A stretch of DNA of 64,000 nt from the NCBI RefSeq assembly GCF_020614375.1, contig NZ_CP085330.1, forward strand, positions 124,001 to 188,000, in the 5' to 3' direction. Of this stretch, positions 34,967 through 43,945 are shown piece by piece (the first letter of the stretch is position 1; each line of letters starts with the position of its first letter). The position numbers and the translations under genes are program-made. Below the pieces are notes generated by a model. That model had not been told where the DNA came from. It searched no databases and was given only the letters and a program-made list of their open reading frames with translations. This DNA comes from Haladaptatus salinisoli. Its GTDB lineage: Archaea; Halobacteriota; Halobacteria; Halobacteriales; Haladaptataceae.

Positions 34967-35425
34967 TTAGAACTCTCCGCCGAGCCGCACGTTCCCCCGC
35001 ATCGATTTCGGGTGGTACTCGCAGTAGTACTGATTCATCTCCCGCCGTGCGGTGAACGTCACGTGTCGCGTCGCGCCCGGTGTCGACGCCGATTCGGTGG
35101 CGACGAGTTCGTTTCCGTTCGAATCCTCGACGATGAGTTCGTGTTCTTTCCCGTCGACGTTTATCCAGACGAGCGTGTACGTTCGGCCGGCTCTGAGCCG
35201 CAAAGCGGGGTTCTCCTCCCCGTGAATCCGCGACGGTGCGAGACCGAGCCAGTGTTTCACCTCGCCGCCGAGGATTATCGGCGTCCCTTCGACGGAGATG
35301 CCCCGCGTCGTCTCCTGCGCGCCGGCCGCGTCGCTCGCGCCCGCGGCGACCCCCGCGCCGCCGAAGGCTCGCAGTACGGCCCGTCGCGTCGCTCCGCCGT
35401 CGCAGTCTCCGTGTCGGTTTGTCAT
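34967..35425 (-). CDS. Tat-exported cupredoxin (halocyanin-like blue copper protein)
   Basis: Protein of 152 residues from ATG 35425. The leader TRRAVLRAFGGAGVAAGASDAAG is a Tat signal. The cupredoxin fold follows, with type 1 copper ligands visible: His in GKEHELIVE, then Cys, His and Met in YYCEYHPKSMRG near the C-terminus. It probably carries electrons at the outer face of the membrane. No lipobox is present, so it may be soluble or held otherwise. The long upstream open frame is a shadow of the DUF456 gene. Confidence 0.85.
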   Translation of the reverse strand: MTNRHGDCDGGATRRAVLRAFGGAGVAAGASDAAGAQETTRGISVEGTPIILGGEVKHWLGLAPSRIHGEENPALRLRAGRTYTLVWINVDGKEHELIVEDSNGNELVATESASTPGATRHVTFTARREMNQYYCEYHPKSMRGNVRLGGEF

Positions 35426-35558
35426 CGTTTCCCCCGGTCGGCTACCACGGTCTCCGGTAAAGGCTTCGCGCACCGTTCGACGGTTCGCCGGTTCGAATTC
35501 CCAACTTAACACACCCGAGAGGGGTGCGGGGTCGCCGAGCGCGGGCGGAAACGCTCGC

Positions 35559-36035
35559 TTAAAGCACCGCCACGAGGAATCCGACGAGTAGCGACGCCGC
35601 GACGACCACCTGGAATATCGCGGACGCGAGCAGTCCGACCGCGGTGTAAGCGGCGGTTCGGGCACCTCTCCGAGCGTCCCGCGTTCGATAGAACTCGACC
35701 GCGAACGCGGCGAGCGCGACGCCGACGAACATCCCGAGCGGTCCGGTGACCAGCAGGGCCAGCAGTCCGACGACCGCGGCGGCCGCGGCGGTCCAGCGCG
35801 ACCCGCCCCCCGCGCGGGCCGAAACCGCCCCCGCGGCGTACTCCCCGACGATGGCGATGCCCCCCACGACCGTCGCGCCGACGACGAAGAGGAGACTCGG
35901 CTCCGCGAAGTCCGTCCCCCACCAGTAACCGTACACTCCGGCGAGCGACAGGGGAACGCCCGGGAGGAGCGGGAGGACGCTCCCGAGGACGCCGGCGAGC
36001 AGGAGGACGAGGGCGACGAGGAGGGGCCAGTCCAT
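35559..36035 (-). CDS. DUF456 family membrane protein
   Basis: Protein of 158 residues from ATG 36035 (an upstream GTG is not needed). Four hydrophobic segments; GVLGSVLPLLPGVPLSLAGVYGYW is the DUF456 N-terminal signature and GPLGMFVGVALAAFAVEFYRTRDARRGARTA the C-terminal one. Function unknown. Confidence 0.88.
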   Translation of the reverse strand: MDWPLLVALVLLLAGVLGSVLPLLPGVPLSLAGVYGYWWGTDFAEPSLLFVVGATVVGGIAIVGEYAAGAVSARAGGGSRWTAAAAAVVGLLALLVTGPLGMFVGVALAAFAVEFYRTRDARRGARTAAYTAVGLLASAIFQVVVAASLLVGFLVAVL

Positions 36036-36152
36036 ACGGACACGTCGCACCCGACGCGGATAATCGCTCGGGATTCGGGAGCGTCTTCGTTCGCTCCCGT
36101 GGCTGAACTATTTAACTGATGACGGCATACGTCGGAAACAGGATTGGCAGTC

Positions 36153-36542
36153 ATGTCCGACAGCGAACCGTCGTTCTCGATTCCGCACCGCCCGCGTCGG
36201 CGGTATCCGCGACGGGGCGGCGTCCGTTACGAGGGCGAGACCATCTTCCGCCTCTCGCCCAGTCTCGACCGCTCCGAGGAGCGTCTCGTCTCCCTCGTGA
36301 CGGAGATACTGGACGACGACCCGTACACCTTCGGCGACTGGTTCGACCTCCCCGTCCCGATGTACCTCGTTCGCGACCACGACTGCGATACGACGTTCCG
36401 GGTCGTCGTCCGCTACGGATCGGTCGAGCTGCACGTTCTCCCCGACACTCGCTCGTCCGCCCTCCGCGCTCTCTACCGGCGACTCGCGGCGCGGTCGGAC
36501 GTTTCGTGGAGCGTCTCGTGCGAATCGAAGCCGGACGCCTGA
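36153..36542 (+). CDS. Hypothetical protein
   Basis: Protein of 129 residues from ATG 36153; an upstream TTG is disregarded. TATA-like CTATTTAAC lies at 36108-36116. Basic N-terminus (PHRPRRRYPRRGG) then a compact alpha/beta domain with YLVRDHDCDTTFRVVVRYGSVELHVLPD. Family not recognised; coding by codon use. Confidence 0.6.
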   Translation: MSDSEPSFSIPHRPRRRYPRRGGVRYEGETIFRLSPSLDRSEERLVSLVTEILDDDPYTFGDWFDLPVPMYLVRDHDCDTTFRVVVRYGSVELHVLPDTRSSALRALYRRLAARSDVSWSVSCESKPDA

Positions 36543-36592
36543 CGCCGCGCGAGAAGTGCAATATTAAATACCGTTAGTGCGGAACACGAGCA

Positions 36593-37240
36593 ATGGCGCT
36601 CCACGCAGACACCCGCGACCGAACCCTCCGCACCGCCCTGAACCGAGACGAGATGTGGGCGCTCGCGGACGAAGAGGGCGTTCGAGAGGCGCGACAGGCC
36701 TACCCCTCCGGCTGGCTCTTTCTGACCCGCGACGCCGCGACCCGCGAACTGGTTCGGCTCGCCGCGGCGACGGGCGGCGAGTGGGAACTCGACGAACTCG
36801 CGCACGAACTCGACCGGGACCCGGAGAGCGTCGAACGAAGTCTGGACGACCTCGTCTCGCTCGACGCGTTCCGAGAGGCGGACGGAATCTACCGCCCGAA
36901 TCCGGAGAGCGTCGTGGCTCGCACCGCCGAACGACTCCGACGCGCCGCCGACGAACACGGCGCGTCGGACGGCCTCAGCGACCTCGCCACCCCGGAGGCG
37001 GTTCGGCTGATGCTAGATGCGCTGCTCTCCCCGGACGCGGACGAACCCTTCACGCAGGACGACCTCCACGAACTCGTCGGTCTCCCGCGAAAAACGGTTT
37101 GGATGCACGTCGAACGGCTCACGAATCTCGGGGTGCTCGAAGCGTCCGGCGACGGCTACGTGACGAGCGAAACGAATCCGGTCCTCGGACACGTCAGAGC
37201 TCTCGACGCTGCGGTTCTCGGGGCGGCGCTCTCGCCTTAG
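36593..37240 (+). CDS. Double winged-helix DNA-binding protein
   Basis: Protein of 215 residues. TATA ATATTAAATA (36561-36570) fits a leaderless ATG at 36593. Two winged-helix-like parts are seen: residues about 45-95 (RELVRLAAATGGEWELDELA, then RDPESVERSLDDLVSLDAF) and about 140-195 (FTQDDLHELVGLPRKTVWMHVERLTNLGVLEAS). Likely a transcription regulator. Overlaps the convergent PadR gene by 4 bases. Confidence 0.72.
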   Translation: MALHADTRDRTLRTALNRDEMWALADEEGVREARQAYPSGWLFLTRDAATRELVRLAAATGGEWELDELAHELDRDPESVERSLDDLVSLDAFREADGIYRPNPESVVARTAERLRRAADEHGASDGLSDLATPEAVRLMLDALLSPDADEPFTQDDLHELVGLPRKTVWMHVERLTNLGVLEASGDGYVTSETNPVLGHVRALDAAVLGAALSP

Positions 37241-37536
37241 ACGGCCTGCGTCTGGGCGAGGTCTTCGCCGACGTACTGCTCTTCCCACTCGCGGCGCGCT
37301 TCGATCTCCCGCGCCCCCCTGCGGGTGAGCGTGTAGTAGTTCGTCCGGCGGTCGCGCTGGCCCTTCTCGACCAACCCTTTGTCCACCAGCGAGTCGAGAT
37401 TGGGGTAGAGTCGACCGTGGTGAATCTCTTTCTCGTAGTAGGCTTCGAGCTCTTCTTTGATGGCGAGTCCGTGGGGTTCGTCTAACCCAGCGATGACGTA
37501 CAGCAAGTCCCGCTGGAAACCAGTCAGGTCGTGCAT
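37237..37536 (-). CDS. PadR family transcription regulator
   Basis: Protein of 99 residues from ATG 37536, the standard size for the minimal PadR winged helix: LTGFQRDLLYVIAGLDEPHGLAIKEEL, then YPNLDSLVDKGLVEKGQRDRRTNYYTLTRRG. The C-terminal dimerisation helix is short. The next gene in the opposite direction is the lactate/glycolate oxidase; whether PadR controls it is not known. Confidence 0.9.
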   Translation of the reverse strand: MHDLTGFQRDLLYVIAGLDEPHGLAIKEELEAYYEKEIHHGRLYPNLDSLVDKGLVEKGQRDRRTNYYTLTRRGAREIEARREWEEQYVGEDLAQTQAV

Positions 37537-37895
37537 GGTTCTCCCTAGGACTACAGAATCATGCAACAGACAAAAGAGTGATGGCCAAATCGGGCTCTCC
37601 CCGCCGCTTGCTTGCGGTTTATCTCTTTCCCTCTCCGTCCCCTCTGGACGAGCAACCTGTTTCCGAAACGACACCAGACGGCTCTCCCCAGACCGTGAAC
37701 TATCTTCACGGTTCGTCACGTCCTCGCTCCGGCGCTCGACGTCGGTGCGGCGTTCTCCGCCGTCGCGGCGCGAGACTCGAAGCGTCGACGGGCGCCCGAC
37801 GCCTCGAAAACGGTGCGGAACGTGACACGATTCGCGGTGCGGCGATACTTGAATCCGACATCGGATTTAAGCCGATATGTCTGTTTCTCTCTGAC
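37537..37895. other. Divergent intergenic region, padR to the lactate/glycolate operon
   Basis: About 360 bases without a convincing gene. The last 50 bases hold the promoter and near-palindrome of the oxidase operon; the side next to padR has a CCTAGG palindrome (near 37551) and an AT-richer stretch that should include the padR promoter. Confidence 0.55.
37848..37871. promoter_or_regulatory. 24-base near-palindrome over the TATA box of the lactate/glycolate operon
   Basis: Left arm CTTGAATCCGA and right arm TCGGATTTAAG, separated by CA, match in 10 of 11 positions. The right arm contains the TATA (ATTTAAG), whose centre is about 27 bases before the ATG at 37896, so a leaderless start is expected and a bound regulator would mask TBP binding. 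Confidence 0.7.
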
Positions 37896-40871
37896 ATGGC
37901 GACAGGGAACGAGTCCCTCGACTTCGAGACGTACCGTGATTCGCTCGGCCACGAGCCGCCCGATGCCAACCCAGCCCTCGCCGACGACCTGCGCGCCGCG
38001 GTCGACGGAGAAGTCCGCTTCGACGAGTACACGCAGGTGTTGTACGCCACCGACGGGAGCATCTATCAGGCTCGCCCGGCGGGGGTCGTCTTCCCGACCC
38101 GCGCCGAGGACGTGCAGGCCGCGGTTCGCGTGGCGGCCGACCACGACGTTCCCGTCCTCCCGCGCGGCGCCGGGTCGTCGCTCGCGGGACAGGCGGTCGG
38201 ACCGGGCTGCGTCGTCCTCGACCTCACGCGGCACATGGACGCCATCGTGGACGTCGACCCCGAGAACCGCCGGGCGGTGGTCGAACCCGGCGTCGTGCAG
38301 GACGACCTCGACGCCCACCTCGAACGGTGGGACCTGAAGTTCGCGCCCGACCCGGCCTCCTCCAACCGGGCGACCGTCGGCGGCGGCATCGGCAACAACT
38401 CCACCGGGGCGCACTCGGTTCGGTACGGCATCACCGACGCCTACACCGCCGAACTGGACGTGGTGCTGGCGGACGGGTCGCTCGTGCACACCCGCGAGGT
38501 AGTCATCGGTAGCGAGGAGTGGGACGAACTCGTCGGCAAGGACGACCGCGAGGCCGAACTGTACCGCGCCGTCCGAGGGTTGGTCGAGGACAACCGCGAG
38601 GAGATCGCCGACCGTTATCCCACGCTCAAGCGCAGCGTCAGCGGCTACAACCTCCACAAGGTCGTTTACGAGCGCGACGGCGAGACGTGCATCAACCTCT
38701 CGAAGCTGTTCGTCGGGGCGGAGGGGACGCTCGGCGTGGTCGTCCGCGCGACCATCGACCTCGTCAGCCGCCCCGAGGAGACCGCGCTCGCGCTCTACTG
38801 CTACGACGACCTCGTCTCGGCGCTGTCGGCGGTTCCCGAGGCGCTCGAGTTCGACGTGAGCGCCGTCGAGTTGATGGACGACGAGGTGTTCCGACTCGCC
38901 CGCAACTCCACCGAGTTCGCGGAGTACGCCGAACCGATTCCGGAGCGCGCGGAGGCCGCCCTGATGCTGGAGTTCGACTCCGAACTCCACGACGATTTCG
39001 AGGGGGCCGTCGCGGAGACGACCGCTCACTTCGTCGGCGCGGGCGAGGCGTTCGACGTGCTCGAAGCCTACTCGGACGAGGACCGGGCCAAACTCTGGAA
39101 GCTCCGCAAGGCCGCCATCCCGCTCCTGATGAGCATGGAGGGCGACCCGAAGCCGTACCCCTTCATCGAGGACGCGTCCGTCCCGCCCGAGGAACTCGCC
39201 GAGTACGTCCGGGAGTTCATGGGCGTCCTCGAAGACCACGACACCACGGCGGCCTACTTCGCCCACGCGGGGAGCGGCACCCTCCACATCCGCCCCATCC
39301 TGAACCTGAAAGAGGAGGACGGCATCGAGACGATGCACTCCATCGCCGAGGACGTGACCTCGCTGGTGCTCGACCACCACGGTTCCTTCTCGGGCGAACA
39401 CGGCGACGGACTCGCCCGAACCGAGTTCAACCCGAAGATGTACGGGCCGCAGCTCTGGAGCGCGTTCAAAGAGCTCAAGACGACGTTCGACCCCGACTGG
39501 CGGATGAACCCCGGAAAGGTCGTCTTCCGGGACGACGCGGACATGCGCGAGCACCTCCGGTACGGCGCCGAGTACTCCTCCGTCGAGCCGACCACCGTGC
39601 AGGACTTCTCCGAGGAGGGCGGTTTCTCGCACCTCGTGGAACTCTGCAACGGCTGCGGCACCTGCCGCCAGACGGGGAGCGAGACGATGTGCCCCTCCTA
39701 CCGCGGGATGAAAGACGAGATGGCGACCACGCGCGGGCGCGCGAACCTCCTTCGGGCCGCCATCAGCGGCGAGATTCCGACCGAGGAGCTGTTCACCGAC
39801 CGGTTCCAGAACGAGGTGTTGGACCTCTGTCTCGGCTGCAAGGGCTGCGCCCGCGACTGCCCGACCGGCGTCGACCTCGCCAAACTCAAGGCCGAGGTGA
39901 AACACGCCAAGCACAGGAAGGAGGGCGCGAGCCTCCGCGACCGCCTGTTCGCCGACATCGACCGCGTCTCGGCGCTGGGAAGCGCGCTCGCCCCCGTCTC
40001 GAACTGGGCCGCGAAGCTTCCGGGCGCGGACTACGTCGCCGAGAAGGCCTTCGGCATCGCTCCCGAGCGCGACGTTCCCCGATTCCGCAGGGAGACGCTC
40101 GCGGATTGGTTCGACGCGCGGGGCCCCCGAATTCCCGCGGACGTCGCAACCGAGCGCGTCCTCCTCTTCCCGGACACCTTCACGAACTACAGCCACCCCG
40201 CCCCCGGCAAGGCCGCCGTCCGGGTGCTCGAAGCCGCGGGCGTCCACGTCGAGGTTCCGACCGACCTCGCGCCGAGCGGTCGGGCCGCGTACTCGGAGGG
40301 TTTCCTCGATAGAGCGCGCGAGCAGGCCGAGGCGAACGTCGCCGCCCTCGAATCGCGCGTCGCCGACGGCTGGTCGGTGGTGTTCGTGGAACCCTCCGAC
40401 GCCGTGATGTTCCAGGACGAGTACCGCGACCTGCTCGCGGACTCGCCGGTGGCGGGGGCCGTCGAGGAGGTCGCGGCGAGCGCCTTCGGCGTCTGCGAGT
40501 TCGTCGACCGCAGGCGACTGGACGACGACATCGAGTTCGACTCGGTGGACGAGTCGCTCGCCTACCACGGTCACTGCAACCAGAAGGCCCTCCGCCGCGA
40601 CCACCACGCGGTCGGCGTCCTCCGGCGCGCGGGCTACGAGGTCGACCCCCTCGATTCGGGTTGTTGCGGCATGGCGGGAAGCTTCGGCTACCGCGCGGAG
40701 CAGTACGACCTCTCGCAGGCCATCGGTCGAATCCTGTTCGACAAGGTCGAGGAGAGCGACGCGGAGCGCGTCGTCGCGCCCGGCGCGTCCTGCCGGACGC
40801 AACTCGAAGGGTACGAGACCCGTCCGCCCCACCCCATCGAGAAGGTCGCCGAAGCGCTGAACCGACCGTAA
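37896..40871 (+). CDS. FAD/Fe-S lactate or glycolate dehydrogenase (GlcD-GlcF fusion)
   Basis: Protein of 991 residues combining parts that are separate in bacterial glycolate oxidase. Residues about 40-230 are the FAD-binding-4 domain (PRGAGSSLAGQAVGPGCVVLDL; GGGIGNNSTGAHSVRYG), about 280-560 the FAD oxidase C-terminal domain with AYFAHAGSGTLHIRPIL and GSFSGEHGDGLARTE, then two 4Fe-4S motifs (CNGCGTCRQTG and CLGCKGCARDCPTG), and a CCG domain ending GCCGMAGSFGY. It probably oxidises D-lactate or glycolate at the membrane and hands electrons to the respiratory chain. It starts at ATG 37896 behind a TATA. The neighbouring lut-type genes favour lactate; glycolate remains possible. Confidence 0.9.
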   Translation: MATGNESLDFETYRDSLGHEPPDANPALADDLRAAVDGEVRFDEYTQVLYATDGSIYQARPAGVVFPTRAEDVQAAVRVAADHDVPVLPRGAGSSLAGQAVGPGCVVLDLTRHMDAIVDVDPENRRAVVEPGVVQDDLDAHLERWDLKFAPDPASSNRATVGGGIGNNSTGAHSVRYGITDAYTAELDVVLADGSLVHTREVVIGSEEWDELVGKDDREAELYRAVRGLVEDNREEIADRYPTLKRSVSGYNLHKVVYERDGETCINLSKLFVGAEGTLGVVVRATIDLVSRPEETALALYCYDDLVSALSAVPEALEFDVSAVELMDDEVFRLARNSTEFAEYAEPIPERAEAALMLEFDSELHDDFEGAVAETTAHFVGAGEAFDVLEAYSDEDRAKLWKLRKAAIPLLMSMEGDPKPYPFIEDASVPPEELAEYVREFMGVLEDHDTTAAYFAHAGSGTLHIRPILNLKEEDGIETMHSIAEDVTSLVLDHHGSFSGEHGDGLARTEFNPKMYGPQLWSAFKELKTTFDPDWRMNPGKVVFRDDADMREHLRYGAEYSSVEPTTVQDFSEEGGFSHLVELCNGCGTCRQTGSETMCPSYRGMKDEMATTRGRANLLRAAISGEIPTEELFTDRFQNEVLDLCLGCKGCARDCPTGVDLAKLKAEVKHAKHRKEGASLRDRLFADIDRVSALGSALAPVSNWAAKLPGADYVAEKAFGIAPERDVPRFRRETLADWFDARGPRIPADVATERVLLFPDTFTNYSHPAPGKAAVRVLEAAGVHVEVPTDLAPSGRAAYSEGFLDRAREQAEANVAALESRVADGWSVVFVEPSDAVMFQDEYRDLLADSPVAGAVEEVAASAFGVCEFVDRRRLDDDIEFDSVDESLAYHGHCNQKALRRDHHAVGVLRRAGYEVDPLDSGCCGMAGSFGYRAEQYDLSQAIGRILFDKVEESDAERVVAPGASCRTQLEGYETRPPHPIEKVAEALNRP

Positions 40872-40902
40872 CTTTTTATCGGAGAACGCTCCACCTTCGG
40901 CC

Positions 40903-41406
40903 ATGTCAGCCGACACCGTCGCCGCCTTCCGAGAGTCGCTCCGGGAACTCGGCGTCGAGTTCGTCCGGACGACGAGCGCGGACGCGAACGACGCGCTCCG
41001 CGAGCGCGTCGTCGAACCCGCGGTCGGGACGCCGCTTCCCTTCGACGGCGTCTCGCTCCCCGCGTCCGTCACGCGCGACCCGACGCTGGACGAGTTGGAG
41101 CGGGCGCGGACGGGAATCACGCCCGCGACCTTCGCCGTCGCGGACTACGGAACGGTCGTCGTCCAACCGACCGACGCGGGCGAGGACAGCGCCAGCCTCC
41201 ATCCCGACCGCCACGTCGCCGTGGTCGCCGAGAGCGACGTGGTGCCCGGCATGACCGCCGCGTTCGACCGCCTCGCCGACGCCGCGGCGTCGGGCGGGAG
41301 CGCCGTGTTCGCCACCGGGCCGAGCGCGACCGCCGACATGGGCGCGCTCGTCCGCGGCGTCCACGGCCCGAAAGAAGTCCACGTCCTCCTCCTCTCCGAC
41401 CGATGA
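40903..41406 (+). CDS. lutC: LUD domain protein LutC
   Basis: Protein of 167 residues with a single LUD domain: AGITPATFAVADYGTVVVQPTDAGE-like core region and DMGALVRGVHGPKEVHVLLL at the end, the LutC signature. Part of the three-protein L-lactate oxidation complex known from Bacillus and from haloarchaea. A TATA-like TTTTTATC at 40874-40881 lies about 26 bases before the ATG, so lutC may have its own leaderless promoter besides read-through from the oxidase gene. Its stop overlaps the next gene by 4 bases. Confidence 0.9.
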   Translation: MSADTVAAFRESLRELGVEFVRTTSADANDALRERVVEPAVGTPLPFDGVSLPASVTRDPTLDELERARTGITPATFAVADYGTVVVQPTDAGEDSASLHPDRHVAVVAESDVVPGMTAAFDRLADAAASGGSAVFATGPSATADMGALVRGVHGPKEVHVLLLSDR

Positions 41407-43538
41407 GCCGAGCCGACGCCATCCGCGAACTGCTCGCGACCGAGGGCGGGAGCGTCGAGACCAACACCCGGACGTTCAACGAGGGGCGGTACGAGTCGGT
41501 CGCCGACCTCGAGGAGTACGAGGCGCTGAAAGACCGGGCGCGGGAGATAAAGGAGGACGCCATCGAACGCCTCCCGGAACTCGTCGAGCGGGTGCGCGAG
41601 TCCGTCGAAGCAAACGGCGGGACGGTGTACCTCGCCGAGGACGCGGACGACGCGAACCGGTACGTCGCCGACGTCGCCGACGACGCCGAGGTGCTGGTCA
41701 AGAGCAAGACGATGACCGGCGAGGAGATAGCGGTGAACGACCGCCTCGAAGCCGCCGGAGTCGACGTGTACGAGACCGACCTCGGCGAGTTCGTCCTCCA
41801 AGTGGCCGACGAGGCCCCCTCCCACCTCGTCGCGCCCGCCATCCACCGCTCGCGCGAGGACATCGCCCGCCTGTTCGAGGAGCAGTTCGACGCGGACGAA
41901 CCGCTCGAAACCGCAGGGGACTTGACCCGGTTCGCCAGCGACTACCTCGGCGAGCGAATCCGCGAGGCCGACGTGGGATTGACGGGCGCGAACTTCGTCG
42001 CGGCAGAGACGGGGACGCTCGCGCTCGTCACGAGCGAGGGCAACGCGCGAAAGACCGCCTCGGTACCCGACACCCACGTCGCGGTCGCCGGGGTCGAGAA
42101 ACTCGTTCCGACGGTCGCCGACCTCCAACCGTTCGTCGAACTCATCGGGCGCTCCGCGACGGGTCAGGACATCACCTCCTACGTCTCGTTTCTGACGCCG
42201 CCGGTCGAGACGCCGACGTTCTCGGGCGACGACCGGGACTTCCACCTCGTCCTGCTGGACAACGGCCGGACGGCGATGCGCGAGGACGACGTGCTCCGCG
42301 AGACGCTGTACTGCGTCCGCTGCGGCGCGTGCGCCAACTCCTGTGCAAACTTCCAGCACGTCGGCGGTCACGCCTTCGGCGGCGAGACCTACACCGGCGG
42401 CATCGCGACCGGGTGGGAGGCGGGCGTCCACGGACTCGACAGCGCCGCCGAGTTCAACGACCTCTGCACCGGTTGTTCGCGCTGCGTGAACGCCTGCCCG
42501 GTGAAGATCGACATCCCGTGGCTGAACGCCGCCGTCCGCGACCGCATCAACCGCGAGGGGGACGACGGACTGGACTTCGTCTACCGCGGTCTCACGCCGG
42601 ACGACGAACCCTCCGGCCCCGACCGCCAGAAGCGACTGTTCGGCAACTTCTCGACGCTCGCCAGACTCGGCAGTCGGTTCGCGCCGCTCTCGAACTGGGT
42701 CGCGGACTCGACGCCGGGGCGTCGACTGCTGGCGCGGGCGTTCGACGTCGACCCCCGCCGCGAACTGCCCCGATTTCGACGCGAGACGCTGGTCGACTGG
42801 TTCGCCGGGCGCGATCCGCTTCCCGCGGACGTGGCGGAGCGCGAGGCCGTCCTCTACCCCGACCCCTCCACGAACTACATCCACGTCGAACGCGGGAAAG
42901 CCGCGGTGCGGGTGCTCGAATCGCTCGGCGTCGCGGTGCGCGTTCCCGAGTTGCCGCCGACGGGGCGCGCACCGCTCTCGCAGGGGATGGTCGAGACGGC
43001 GCGGGGGCACGCCCGCGACCTCGCGGACGCGCTCTCCCCGCACCTCGACGCGGGGCGGGACGTGGTCGTCGTCGAACCCAGCGACCTCGCCATGCTCCGG
43101 CGCGACTACGACCACCTCCTCGCCGACCCCGACCCCCTCCGCGAGAACAGCTACGAACTGCTGGAGTACGTCTACGGCCTGTTGGAAAACGGCGCGAACG
43201 CGGGGATCTTCTCGCCGCCGGACGGCGAGCGACGGGTCACCTACCACGCCCACTGTCAAGCGCGAACGCTCGGCCTCGAACCCTACACCGTCGCCGTGCT
43301 CGAACGGCTGGGCTACGACGTGGCGACGACCGAGGCGGAGTGCTGCGGCATGGCGGGGAGTTTCGGCTACAAAGCCGACTACTACGAGTTGAGCGTCGCC
43401 GTCGGCGAGTCGCTGGCCGAAGAGATAGCCGACGAAATCGTGCTGGCGAGCGGCGCGTCATGTTCGGAGCAACTCGACGCGCTCCCCGTCGAATCGCCGC
43501 GTCATCCGGTGGAGCTCCTGAACCGCTGCATGGAATAA
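41403..43538 (+). CDS. LutB-LutA fusion: LUD, 4Fe-4S and CCG domains
   Basis: Protein of 711 residues. Residues about 1-290 are the LutB LUD domain (VLVKSKTMTGEEIAVND; GANFVAAETGTLALVTSEGN). Next come two 4Fe-4S motifs, CVRCGACANSCANF and CTGCSRCVNACPVK. The last 250 residues resemble LutA, with a CCG motif near AECCGMAGSFGY and HAHCQARTLG upstream. In Bacillus LutA and LutB are separate proteins; here both are in one chain. Together with lutC it should form an iron-sulfur L-lactate dehydrogenase complex at the membrane. Confidence 0.9.
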   Translation: MSRADAIRELLATEGGSVETNTRTFNEGRYESVADLEEYEALKDRAREIKEDAIERLPELVERVRESVEANGGTVYLAEDADDANRYVADVADDAEVLVKSKTMTGEEIAVNDRLEAAGVDVYETDLGEFVLQVADEAPSHLVAPAIHRSREDIARLFEEQFDADEPLETAGDLTRFASDYLGERIREADVGLTGANFVAAETGTLALVTSEGNARKTASVPDTHVAVAGVEKLVPTVADLQPFVELIGRSATGQDITSYVSFLTPPVETPTFSGDDRDFHLVLLDNGRTAMREDDVLRETLYCVRCGACANSCANFQHVGGHAFGGETYTGGIATGWEAGVHGLDSAAEFNDLCTGCSRCVNACPVKIDIPWLNAAVRDRINREGDDGLDFVYRGLTPDDEPSGPDRQKRLFGNFSTLARLGSRFAPLSNWVADSTPGRRLLARAFDVDPRRELPRFRRETLVDWFAGRDPLPADVAEREAVLYPDPSTNYIHVERGKAAVRVLESLGVAVRVPELPPTGRAPLSQGMVETARGHARDLADALSPHLDAGRDVVVVEPSDLAMLRRDYDHLLADPDPLRENSYELLEYVYGLLENGANAGIFSPPDGERRVTYHAHCQARTLGLEPYTVAVLERLGYDVATTEAECCGMAGSFGYKADYYELSVAVGESLAEEIADEIVLASGASCSEQLDALPVESPRHPVELLNRCME

Positions 43539-43560
43539 TTTTAAATCCGATGACTGAATT
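43539..43560. promoter_or_regulatory. Second copy of the lactate-operon half-site over a TATA
   Basis: Just after the lutB-lutA stop, TTAAATCCGATG is identical over 12 bases to the bottom strand of the 37848-37871 palindrome, followed by the weaker arm TGAATT. TTTTAAAT within it would serve as a TATA for the small membrane gene at 43593. Confidence 0.5.
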
Positions 43561-43592
43561 GTAGTTGACGGATATCGGGGCCGACAGATCAG

Positions 43593-43874
43593 ATGCAACC
43601 TATCGAAATCACCTATATCGTACTCAGCGTCGTCCTCGCGGCGACCGGTCTCACCATGGTGGGACTGGCGATGCGGGCGTACCTCCAGACCTCCCGTCGG
43701 TCGATGCTCGTCCTCTCGGTCGGGTTCTCGATTCTCGTCGCGGCCGCCATCGCCACCACCTTCAGCGCGTTTCTCTACAACTTCGAGAACAGCCGAGTGC
43801 TGTTGACCGTGAACTACGGCGTCTCGACGGTCGGCTACCTGTTCGTCATCTACAGCGTGACGGGTGCCGACTGA
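43593..43874 (+). CDS. Small three-helix membrane protein
   Basis: Protein of 93 residues, hydrophobic helices at about 6-27, 38-58 and 68-88. Contains SRRSMLVLSVGFSILVAAA between the first two helices. It resembles the small DUF7521-like membrane proteins that are frequent in haloarchaea, though I cannot confirm the family. Directly after the lactate operon, with a related operator-like site in front, so it may share its regulation. Confidence 0.65.
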   Translation: MQPIEITYIVLSVVLAATGLTMVGLAMRAYLQTSRRSMLVLSVGFSILVAAAIATTFSAFLYNFENSRVLLTVNYGVSTVGYLFVIYSVTGAD

Positions 43875-43945
43875 CCGAGGAGAAACGACGGGTCGACCGA
43901 ATCGCACCGGGTGGCTATTTTTCCCTCCCGCGCGTTCGACGGCGT

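Noticed and set aside
35426-36154. N-terminal part of a long frame running into the cupredoxin gene
   Set aside because: This part lies antisense to nothing real but overlaps the DUF456 gene on the same strand in another frame; the Tat signal fixes the true start at 35425.
37716-41120. Minus-strand open frame of 1134 codons opposite the lactate/glycolate gene
   Set aside because: GC-rich genomes give such long antisense frames; composition is rich in Arg, Val and Asp without any domain.
41145-43259. Minus-strand open frame opposite the LutB-LutA gene
   Set aside because: Same reason, no recognisable motif.
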